In this document: piece after piece, positions 33,147-40,740 of the stretch
Layout of the letters: every line of letters begins with the position of its first letter
Position numbering within the stretch: the first letter of the stretch is position 1
The notes under the pieces: model-generated
What the model was told of the DNA's origin: nothing
The model's database searches: none
What the model saw: only the letters and a program-made list of their open reading frames with translations
Source: Longimicrobium sp.
Lineage (GTDB): Bacteria; Gemmatimonadota; Gemmatimonadetes; Longimicrobiales; Longimicrobiaceae
Length of the DNA: 64,000 nucleotides
Direction of reading: 5' to 3'
Assembly (NCBI GenBank): GCA_036377595.1
Contig: DASUYB010000143.1
Span: forward strand, 1 to 64,000
Made by a program: the position numbers and the translations under genes

Positions 33147-33314
33147 TGAAGTGCTCGCGGACCAGACTGCCGCGGCACTGCTTATCGAAGCATAAGCTCA
33201 GGAAAAAGAACGTATTACGCAGATGGGCGAAGGTCGCGGAGAATCGAGCCCCTCTGCTACGTCAGTTGCTGCGCGTGGGGACGGTCTTCCATGATCCGGA
33301 GGTGAGGGAAGGGA

Positions 33315-34553
33315 CTACACGTACACCGGCGGCTCGGTCGGATCGACGTCCATGCTGCCGTCGAATCCGCGCGCGGGAATCGGCGGCGTCGTGCCGCCGT
33401 GGAGCATGGAGACGATCGCCTCCAGGTCACGCGGCGTGAGACGGGAGTGCGTCGGAAGGGTCACCAGCCGCGCGGCGAGCTCCTCGGCGCCGGGCCAGCG
33501 CCGCTCGGGGCCGGCCAGCCGCGGCCGGACGGCGTCGAGCGAGCCAAGCGGCGTGGGATAGCCGCGGATGACGCCGAGCCGCGCCGCCTCCGCGGGGAGC
33601 GCGCGGTCGAGGAGGACGGGGAGGCGGAGGAAGCCCGGGTCCGCGCCGTCGACCGGGCGCATGCGGCGGATGCCGGGGATGCCGGAGATCGCGTCCAGCA
33701 GCGCGCGCGCGTTCCGGCGGCGCGCGTCGGCCTCGCGCTCGGCGGCGGCGCGGGTGCGGCGCAGCAGGACCGCGGCGGTGCGGGGAAGGGCGGACGGCGG
33801 GCGGGGGGGATGGTACACCGTCTCGCCCAGCGCCAGCCCGGGGACGGCGGCGGGGAGCGCGTACAGCGACGGCCGCCCCAGCATCCACTGCGCGGCCGCC
33901 ACGGCGACATTCGCGAACTCCTCCATCGTCCCCGCCGCGGGGATCGCGGGGAGCTCGATCTCCGCCGCGCGGGAGAGGAGCGCGCCGCCGCGGCCGCCGG
34001 TCCATCCCTTCCCGCGCCCGAAGCTGAGGACCGACAGCGCGCCGAATCCCCCCGCCGCCCGCCCGCGCCACGCCGCGCCGTGCCCCTGCGCCGCGTCCTC
34101 GATCACTATCGCCCCGTGCTTCTGCGCCAGCGAGAGCACGTCCCTCCACGCCGGGGGATATCCGTACGTCCACGCGGCCACCATCACGCGCGCGCCCGCC
34201 GCCAGCACGCGCTCGAGCGAGTCCAGGTCGGGCGAGAGGGTGAGCGGGTCGACGTCGTACAGGGCGATGGGCACGTCCGCGCCCACCGCCGCCGACGCCA
34301 CCTCGAAACAGGTGTACGCGGGGAGGGCCACGGGCGCGGAGGCGTCCCCCGCGGCAGCGTGCGCGGCGGAGACGGCCAGCTGCAGCGCCTGGGTGCCGCT
34401 GCCACAGAGGAGGCCGGACGCCGCGCCGTGCCGCGCCGCCAGCAGCGCGAGCAGCCGGTCGGCGCCGCCGCGGGCGGGGCGGAGCGCGGCGCCCGTGGCG
34501 GCCAGCAGCGCGCGCGGCGCCAGCGGCGAGTACGCGGCGAGCTGGCGGCGCAT
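33315..34553 (-). CDS. DegT/DnrJ/EryC1-family PLP aminotransferase
   Basis: The 412-aa protein follows the sugar aminotransferase pattern: SGTQALQLAVSAAHA (cofactor phosphate site), VALPAYTCFEVASAAV, VIEDAAQGHGAAWRGRAAGG and LSFGRGKGWTGGRGGALL with the presumed PLP lysine. DegT enzymes aminate keto-sugars, though some act on other substrates. It overlaps the FemAB gene by 1 bp and so belongs to the exosortase-associated deacetylase/FemAB operon. The C-terminus ends in a Pro/Asp-rich tail. Confidence 0.84.
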   Translation of the reverse strand: MRRQLAAYSPLAPRALLAATGAALRPARGGADRLLALLAARHGAASGLLCGSGTQALQLAVSAAHAAAGDASAPVALPAYTCFEVASAAVGADVPIALYDVDPLTLSPDLDSLERVLAAGARVMVAAWTYGYPPAWRDVLSLAQKHGAIVIEDAAQGHGAAWRGRAAGGFGALSVLSFGRGKGWTGGRGGALLSRAAEIELPAIPAAGTMEEFANVAVAAAQWMLGRPSLYALPAAVPGLALGETVYHPPRPPSALPRTAAVLLRRTRAAAEREADARRRNARALLDAISGIPGIRRMRPVDGADPGFLRLPVLLDRALPAEAARLGVIRGYPTPLGSLDAVRPRLAGPERRWPGAEELAARLVTLPTHSRLTPRDLEAIVSMLHGGTTPPIPARGFDGSMDVDPTEPPVYV

Positions 34554-35614
34554 CAGGGGAAGTGGCGGGAGAGCGCGGGGCCCAGGCGGTTCGCGACCGC
34601 CATCGGCAGGCGGCGCCAGGCGGAGACGGCCAGCCGGTACGCCGCGCCGTCGGCCGAGGGCGTCCCCGCGTCTCCGCCGGGCGACCAGGTGATCCAGGGG
34701 AGCACGGCCTCGGTGCCGCCCCACTGCTGCTTGAAGCGGTGCGTGGGGCCCCCCGGCGTGCATCGCCCGAACGAGAACACGCGCTGCCCGCGGGCGATCG
34801 CCTCGCGCATCAGCCCCCAGTACAGCAGCATGTTGGGCGCGGCCGCGTTGTGCTCGCGCAGCGACGACGCCCAGGTGATCTCCATCTCCCCGCCGGAAAG
34901 GAGACAGCAGGCACCGGCGACCGGCTCGGCGCCGCGGTACACGGCCGCGAACACGGTCTCGCCGCCGAAGTGCCGGGCGATCGCGGCGAACCAGGGGCGG
35001 GGGAGGACGGGCGTGCCCAGGTCGCGCATGTTGCGCGCGAACACCGCGTAGAACGCGTCGAGCTCGCCGTGGCCGCAGCGGAACTCCATCCCCTCCTTCT
35101 GCGGCCGCTTGATCTGGCTGCGGAGCTTGGCGCGGAAGCCCTTCTCCCACAGCTCCTCCGCCGTGCCGGGGAGGGCGAGGTAGCTGCCGACCTTGCGCGG
35201 CGGCGCCGTCGCGGCGGGGAAGGGGAGGTCCGCGCGGAGGCGCAGCTCCAGCACCTTCGCGCCCGATCGCTTCGCCTCCTCCAGCGCGTGCGTGGCGAGA
35301 AGCGCGCGCGCCTTTTCGTCCCCCAGCGGTCCGCCGTCGTTCAGGAAGGGCATGGAGACGAGGTGGTGGCCCGTCAGCCGGCTGCGCACGCGGACGAGGG
35401 GAAGCACGCCGCGCCACTCGCCCTCCTCGTCCTCCGCCGCCCAGAGCAGCGTCTCGTGGCCCAGCACGTCGGCCATCACCGCGCGCCAGGCGGCCCGGTG
35501 GCAGAGCGTGGCGCCCTCGCCGCCGCGCACGAACGCGTCCCACCGCGCCGCGTCGTCCGTCGCCGCGACGCGGAGCGTGGAGGCGGGCGCGGCGGTCAGG
35601 CCGGGAGCGGGCAC
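34553..35614 (-). CDS. FemAB family protein, exosortase/PEP-CTERM-system type
   Basis: The 353-aa protein matches FemAB-like proteins found beside exosortase systems: ATLCHRAAWRAVMADVLGHE, SMPFLNDGGPLGD, FRAKLRSQIKRPQKEGMEFR, AVFARNMRDLGTPVLPRPWF and SFGRCTPGGPTHRFKQQWGG. It probably transfers an amino acid or acyl group during exopolysaccharide synthesis. GTG 35614 overlaps the deacetylase frame by 19 bp and has GAGG upstream. The order deacetylase-FemAB recurs in such loci. Confidence 0.87.
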   Translation of the reverse strand: MPAPGLTAAPASTLRVAATDDAARWDAFVRGGEGATLCHRAAWRAVMADVLGHETLLWAAEDEEGEWRGVLPLVRVRSRLTGHHLVSMPFLNDGGPLGDEKARALLATHALEEAKRSGAKVLELRLRADLPFPAATAPPRKVGSYLALPGTAEELWEKGFRAKLRSQIKRPQKEGMEFRCGHGELDAFYAVFARNMRDLGTPVLPRPWFAAIARHFGGETVFAAVYRGAEPVAGACCLLSGGEMEITWASSLREHNAAAPNMLLYWGLMREAIARGQRVFSFGRCTPGGPTHRFKQQWGGTEAVLPWITWSPGGDAGTPSADGAAYRLAVSAWRRLPMAVANRLGPALSRHFP

Positions 35615-36459
35615 GGCGCCTCGGCGGGGTGCGGGGAAGCGGCGAGCCCGAGCGTGCGGGCGATGGGCTGGAAGCGGAACTCGCCCAGCAGGCGCCGCAG
35701 CCGCGGGACGGTGCGCGTCAGCCCGCCGTAGTGGCGCAGGCGCGTCTTCGGCGACACGCGGAAGCGCGGCTGCTCCGGGTCCAGCTCCCACGGGTGGATG
35801 TAGAAGGTGCCGGGGACGCCGCGCCGCTCCGCCTGCCGCAGCGCGTTGGCCACGACGCCGAACGGCAGCAGACGCAGGAACGCGCCGCCGCCGGCCGGAA
35901 AGACGCGCCCCGCGACGCGCAGGGTGGCGGGGGGAAGCTCGTGCAGCGTCCCGGCCTCGCGGGCGATGCGGTGCGGGTCGCGCGCGTCCGCGGGCCAGCC
36001 GTGGCCACGGCCGGGAAAGACGCTGGAGTCGTACGCGTAGCCCTCCTCCAGCAGCGCGTCGAACGCCCACGCGCGCTCGGGGGTGATGGAGAAGCTCGGC
36101 GCGCGGTACCCCAGCACCGGCGCGCCACCGGCGTCTTCCAGCGCCGCTTTCGAGTCACGGATCGACGCTCGGAACTGCTCCGGCGTCAGCGACGACACCC
36201 GCTCGTGGCCCCACCCGTGCGACGCCACTTCGTGCCCCGCGGCCGCGACGTCGTGCACCAGCGCGGGGAGCCGCGCGGCGACCCAGCCGAGGACGAAGAA
36301 GGTGCCCGTCGCGCCGTGCCCGGCGAGCAGGTCCAGCAGCCGGCGCGTGGACGCGTCGACGCGGCTGGGGAGGCGCTCCCAGTCGGCGCGCGGCACGTAC
36401 GGTTCCAGCGCGTGGACCTGGAAGTGCTCCTCGACGTCTACCGTGAAGTGGTGATTCAT
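35596..36459 (-). CDS. polysaccharide deacetylase, exosortase (XrtA)-system type
   Basis: The 287-aa protein begins at once with FTVDVEEHFQVHALEP, the D-V-E-x-x-F start typical of deacetylases in PEP-CTERM loci, then SHGWGHERVSSLTPEQF (metal histidines), LGYRAPSFSITPERAW and a C-terminal FYIHPWELDPEQPR region of the DUF3473 kind. It would de-N-acetylate the exopolysaccharide. It is first in its operon; a candidate sigma54 site and palindrome lie upstream. Confidence 0.9.
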   Translation of the reverse strand: MNHHFTVDVEEHFQVHALEPYVPRADWERLPSRVDASTRRLLDLLAGHGATGTFFVLGWVAARLPALVHDVAAAGHEVASHGWGHERVSSLTPEQFRASIRDSKAALEDAGGAPVLGYRAPSFSITPERAWAFDALLEEGYAYDSSVFPGRGHGWPADARDPHRIAREAGTLHELPPATLRVAGRVFPAGGGAFLRLLPFGVVANALRQAERRGVPGTFYIHPWELDPEQPRFRVSPKTRLRHYGGLTRTVPRLRRLLGEFRFQPIARTLGLAASPHPAEAPCPLPA

Positions 36460-36553
36460 GATGGGCGGGTGGCGGAATCCGGCGGATGGCGCGCACTACC
36501 CGCGTGCACGGAGCGCGCCCGCGATCGCCCGGGGCCGCCGCGATGGCGATGTT

Positions 36554-36568
36554 GCCGCGCTGGCGCCG
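36554..36568 (-). promoter_or_regulatory. weak sigma54-like promoter of the deacetylase operon
   Basis: Minus strand: CGGCGC-N5-CGGC, keeping GG-N10-GC only. It is supported by the palindrome at 36628, 72 bp further upstream. Confidence 0.28.
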
Positions 36569-36627
36569 AATCTCCGCCCTTCTCGCGATCCGGAGATGGC
36601 GCGGGGAGAAGCCCGTCTCCGCCCGAA

Positions 36628-36649
36628 GGTGATGCATGGATGCAACACC
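36628..36649. promoter_or_regulatory. palindrome, candidate activator site
   Basis: GGTGATGC-ATGGAT-GCAACACC: one exact arm and 7/8 of the other, 6-bp spacer. It overlaps the ATG of the VanZ-like gene, so it could serve the minus-strand deacetylase operon or repress the plus-strand gene. Confidence 0.5.
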
Positions 36650-37665
36650 CCCTCGAACCGACGATCCTGATCTCCCCGTCTCGCTTGAAATCGCCTGATC
36701 GGCTGCAGCGTCTGGCCTCCCTCGCCGTCGTCGCCGCCGTGCTGGCGGCGGTGCTGGTGCAGCAGCCGGGCGAGGGCGCCGCCGTCTCCTTCTGCGTCGC
36801 GTGTGGCGAGCGCGGGGTGGCGGACGCGCTGCGCAACCTCCTCCTCTTCGTTCCCGTGGGGATGGCGGCGGCGGGATGGTTCCGCGCCTCCGCGGCCACC
36901 GTGGCGGCGTGCGCGGCGATGTCGCTGGGCGTCGAGGTCGCGCAGTTGTGGATCCCCGGACGCGATCCGGCATTGAGCGATCTCCTCTTCAACACCCTCG
37001 GCGCGGCGGCGGGCGTGGCCCTGGCGCGCTCGCGGGCGGCGTGGCTGCGTCTCCAGCGGCGCGCGGCGGGGCGGCTGTCGCTCGCCTGGGCCGCGCTGGT
37101 GTGGATCGCCGTTGCGGCGACGGGGGTGCTGCTCGCGCCGCCCGCGGGCTCGCAGCGCAGGGTGACCGGGACGCGGGAGGGAGACGACGTCGTGCTCCAC
37201 GTCTACACTCGCGCGGCGCGGGTCCGGCTCGACCAGCCGGTCGTGCGCTGGCGCGATGCGTACGCGGGGACAGCGGCGGACGCGGCGGATCCCCCGGTCG
37301 CCGTGCGCGATCGGGGCACCTGGTGCGCACGGGCAGGCTCGCGGCAGCGCTGCGGGCTGGGCGCGACGGCGGGCGGCGGCTGGTCGGTGCTCGCCTATCC
37401 CGACGCGCTGGCGGCGCGGTTCGGCGCGCTGGCGGACGCGGCGTGGGTGGCGCTCCTCTTCCTTCCGTTGGGATTCTGGTTCCGCCGCGGCCGGATCTCC
37501 GCGGTCGCGGCCGCCAGCGCGCTCGGCGCGCTCGCCGTCATCCCCGTGGCGGGGATGCTGGCGGGCACGCCGGCGCTGGAATGGGCGGGAGCGGGCGTGG
37601 GGATGATGGCGGGCGCGGCGCTCGCGCGACTGGCCAGGCCGGCCGCCGGGGGGGACGCTCAGTAG
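36640..37665 (+). CDS. VanZ-like membrane protein
   Basis: The 341-aa protein has a VanZ-type N-terminal half: helix 1, then GVADALRNLLLFVPVGMAAA, SLGVEVAQLWIPGRDPALSD and LLFNTLGAAAGVALA (the D-x2-x-N-x-x-G motif). A soluble domain with two Cys (residues 225-255) and two or three further helices follow. VanZ-like proteins recur near exosortase genes, but their role is unknown. Its stop overlaps the convergent L,D-transpeptidase stop by 7 bp. The start codon is uncertain because it overlaps a regulatory palindrome. Confidence 0.78.
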   Translation: MQHPLEPTILISPSRLKSPDRLQRLASLAVVAAVLAAVLVQQPGEGAAVSFCVACGERGVADALRNLLLFVPVGMAAAGWFRASAATVAACAAMSLGVEVAQLWIPGRDPALSDLLFNTLGAAAGVALARSRAAWLRLQRRAAGRLSLAWAALVWIAVAATGVLLAPPAGSQRRVTGTREGDDVVLHVYTRAARVRLDQPVVRWRDAYAGTAADAADPPVAVRDRGTWCARAGSRQRCGLGATAGGGWSVLAYPDALAARFGALADAAWVALLFLPLGFWFRRGRISAVAAASALGALAVIPVAGMLAGTPALEWAGAGVGMMAGAALARLARPAAGGDAQ

Positions 37666-38414
37666 ACGTACACCGGGGTGCCGACCGGGACGCTGCGGTA
37701 GAGGAACTCGAGATCCGAATCCAGCAGGCGCATGCAGCCGTGCGTGGCCGGCCGGCCCACCGACGCCTCCTCGGGGGTGCCGTGCAGGTAGATGCCGTTG
37801 CCGGTGTCGAGCTTGTAGTTGCCCAGGATCCCCGGCATGCTGCGGTTCACGCTCCCCGGCGGCGGCGCGAAGAGGGTGTCGCCGAACACCGCCTCGTCGC
37901 CGCGGGCCACCGGGTGCCAGCTCCCGTCCGGCGCCACGCGGCCGACCACGCCTCCGCGCGTGGTCACGTATCCCCCCTCGGCGACGGGGACGCGCTGGCC
38001 GCCGCGCAGCCAGACCAGCTTCCATCCCTGCAGCGCCGCCAGTTCGATGTAGTGCCAGTCGGGCGCCGACCACATCGGGTTGCGCTCCTTGCCGATCACC
38101 CGGCGCACCCCGCGGGGGGTGGTGAAGTCCCACGACTGCCCCTCGTACTCCATCACCACCTCCTTGCCGACGGCCACCGGCGCGGTGTAGAGCATCGTCT
38201 GCCCGTCCATCAGCCAGAGCTGGCGGTCGTCCACCGACACCAGCACGCGCAGCCCGGGCGCGCTGATGGCCTGCTGGCGCAGCGGGGTGACGGGGCCCGG
38301 CGCGGCCTCGGGGCCGGGGAGCACCGACCGGCCCAGCAGCGCGGGCTGCGCGGCGGCCTGGGTTGCGGCGAGGGCGAGCCCCGCGAGCGCGGGGAGCAGG
38401 GTGGGGATGCGCAT
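37659..38414 (-). CDS. L,D-transpeptidase (YkuD)
   Basis: The 251-aa secreted protein has a signal peptide (MRIPTLLPALAGLALAATQA) and a YkuD domain with LVSVDDRQLWLMDGQTML, YLHGTPEEASVGRPATHGC and MRLLDSDLEFLY. The H-G-x-G/P...S/T-H-G-C-x-R catalytic pattern is intact (nucleophile Cys). It cross-links peptidoglycan or attaches proteins to it in the periplasm. ATG 38414 is preferred; GTG 38426 is an alternative. Confidence 0.9.
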   Translation of the reverse strand: MRIPTLLPALAGLALAATQAAAQPALLGRSVLPGPEAAPGPVTPLRQQAISAPGLRVLVSVDDRQLWLMDGQTMLYTAPVAVGKEVVMEYEGQSWDFTTPRGVRRVIGKERNPMWSAPDWHYIELAALQGWKLVWLRGGQRVPVAEGGYVTTRGGVVGRVAPDGSWHPVARGDEAVFGDTLFAPPPGSVNRSMPGILGNYKLDTGNGIYLHGTPEEASVGRPATHGCMRLLDSDLEFLYRSVPVGTPVYVY

Positions 38415-38437
38415 CGGGCTCTTCACTGAACGGGCGC

Positions 38438-38471
38438 GGCGGCCGGGTGCGCGACGATGCGCCCGGCCGCC
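38438..38471 (-). terminator. hairpin after the first PEP-CTERM gene
   Basis: GGCGGCCGGGTGCGC pairs with GCGCCCGGCCGCC (one mismatch or bulge) around GACGAT. There is no U-run on the minus strand. Confidence 0.5.
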
Positions 38472-38495
38472 CCGCGCTTCTTCGTTCCAACCGGC

Positions 38496-39245
<750 letters not shown>

Positions 39246-39344
39246 GAGGACCTCGTGGGTGGCGACAGGCCGGGCCGCTCGGAAACCGCCATGCGGCGCC
39301 GGCTCGGCACGAATGCAGACGGAACGTCTTCGCCGCACCCCGAA

Positions 39345-39359
39345 GCAACGCCGATACCA
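39345..39359 (-). promoter_or_regulatory. sigma54 promoter of the first PEP-CTERM gene
   Basis: Minus strand: TGGTAT-N5-TTGCT, an excellent match to TGGYRN-N5-TTGCW, 100 bp before the start codon. A related palindrome lies 52 bp upstream (39399). Confidence 0.72.
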
Positions 39360-39398
39360 CCTCTAAATGCATGTGAAACCAAGGATTTTCCTGCCCCG

Positions 39399-39420
39399 GG
39401 TGTCGCGCCGCCGCCACAAC
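39399..39420. promoter_or_regulatory. degenerate palindrome, candidate activator site
   Basis: GGTGTCGC-GCCGCC-GCCACAAC keeps 7/8 and 6/8 of the arms found at 15297 and the same spacer length. Confidence 0.4.
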
Positions 39421-39547
39421 CGCGCGCTGCCCGCAACGCCGCACCGTGACAGTCCCGCAACAGTGGAGGGCGGAACGCCGTGGCGCGGAGTGCGCGAAAT
39501 CTACACAAATGGAGCGGCGCGAACGGAGCAGTCGCTGGTGTTTTCGA

Positions 39548-39775
39548 TCGATGAAGAGATCGATTCGGGTCGTGCTCCTGAACCGCCGGGATGATCCGTT
39601 TCGGGGAGAGGGTGATCAGGAGATCATGATCGCGGATCGAATCTGGGGATCGGGAGATCGGGAAGGAGATTAGATCGGGCGATCGGGACCCCGGAGATCG
39701 CGATCCGGTGATCGGAATCGAGGCGGGATAGAGATCGAATCCCGTCGATGCCGTGGGTCAGGTGAACCGGTGATC
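39548..39775. repeat. GATC-dense patch
   Basis: About sixteen GATC tetranucleotides occur in 230 bp, many as GATCGGG or AGATCG, with no clear period. The patch fills the gap between the PEP-CTERM promoter and the end of the phosphatase gene. No gene is seen in it. Confidence 0.6.
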
Positions 39776-40405
39776 GGAGAGAGCGCGCGCGAGCTCGCGG
39801 ATGCAGCGGTCGATGCGCTCGTAGCTGCGGATGTACGCGTCCGTGCGGCGCCCCCACGGGTCGGAGATGGAGCGCGTCTCGATCGGCTCGGGATCCAGGT
39901 CCCCGAGCACGACCACGTCCGCCGGCTCGCGGTCGAAGCCGCGGATCACGGCGCGCGCCTGCTCGGGCGTCATCACCACCACCAGCGCCGTCGCGTCCAC
40001 CCGCTCGCGCGACAGGAGCGATGAGCGGTGCGCGGAGAGGTCGATCCCGCGCGCGCGGGCGGCGGCCAGCGCCTCGGCCGGGGCGGGGCGGTCGGGGCCG
40101 ATGAACCCCGCCGAGCTCACCTTCACCCGCGCGCGCGGCAGGTCGGGGAGCGCGCGGAGAAAGGCCCCCGCCGCGTACGGGCTCCGGCAGATGTTCCCCT
40201 GGCAGAGGAAGAGCACGGACGCGGGAAGACCGCGCTCCCGCAGCTGCCGCAGCGCGGCGCGGCGCCGGCCGGTGTGCAGCGCGCGCTCGGGCGCGTGCCG
40301 CACCCACTTCAGCGTGCGGCGCAGCGGCGGCCAGGCCAGCGTGGCGCGGAGAAGGCCCTCCCGGCGGGCGGCGACGCCCGTGTCGAGCGGGGTGGAGGCG
40401 TTCAC
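39758..40405 (-). CDS. low-molecular-weight protein tyrosine phosphatase (Wzb-like)
   Basis: The 215-aa protein has the P-loop FLCQGNICRSPYAAG (C68-x5-R74) and the general-acid SDPWGRRTDAY typical of LMW phosphatases. In capsule systems such an enzyme dephosphorylates the Wzc tyrosine kinase; a Wzc-like protein is encoded at 57683. It has a ~60-residue Arg-rich N-terminal extension beyond the usual ~150 aa. GTG 40405 is the start; a later one near residue 60 would give the usual length but has no clear ribosome site. Confidence 0.87.
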   Translation of the reverse strand: MNASTPLDTGVAARREGLLRATLAWPPLRRTLKWVRHAPERALHTGRRRAALRQLRERGLPASVLFLCQGNICRSPYAAGAFLRALPDLPRARVKVSSAGFIGPDRPAPAEALAAARARGIDLSAHRSSLLSRERVDATALVVVMTPEQARAVIRGFDREPADVVVLGDLDPEPIETRSISDPWGRRTDAYIRSYERIDRCIRELARALSDHRFT

Positions 40406-40553
40406 GGCGGTGGGATGCGGAAGGTGGGCGGGCGCGAATGCCCGTCCGGCGGGAACTTCCGTGCCGGTTCGCCGGGAGATTCGCCCGCTTGCGCGAAGCC
40501 CAATCGCCACGCGCCTCTCCGCGCCGTCCGGGGATTGTCGGGGATGCGCAACG

Positions 40554-40570
40554 GGTGTTGCGACCACACC
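40554..40570. promoter_or_regulatory. compact palindrome related to the activator sites
   Basis: GGTGTTG-CGA-CCACACC resembles the arms seen elsewhere but with a 3-bp spacer; a GCAAC half-site also precedes it. It lies about 105 bp before the sigma54-like site at 40665. Confidence 0.3.
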
Positions 40571-40664
40571 ACGGGCGTCGTGCCCGTGCGACGAAGGAGC
40601 CGGAACGCGCGAAAGGCGCGGCGGTGCACGGATTCCGTGTCGATATCCGGGATTGGAGCGTCGG

Positions 40665-40679
40665 GGGCACGCCCCCTGC
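40665..40679 (+). promoter_or_regulatory. sigma54-like promoter of the outer-membrane protein gene
   Basis: GGGCAC-N5-CTGC matches the -24/-12 pattern in 8 of 10 consensus positions, 62 bp before ATG 40741. High GC makes chance matches possible. Confidence 0.4.
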
Positions 40680-40740
40680 CCGGTTCGGGGGCCGCTGTTC
40701 CCGCTGCAGCATCCGGCTCCTTTCCCTGCGGCCTCCCCTC

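Noticed and set aside
32942-33439. 165-residue plus-strand frame over the riboswitch-upstream region
   Set aside because: No domain and no ribosome site; it covers a promoter, terminators and the antisense end of the aminotransferase gene.
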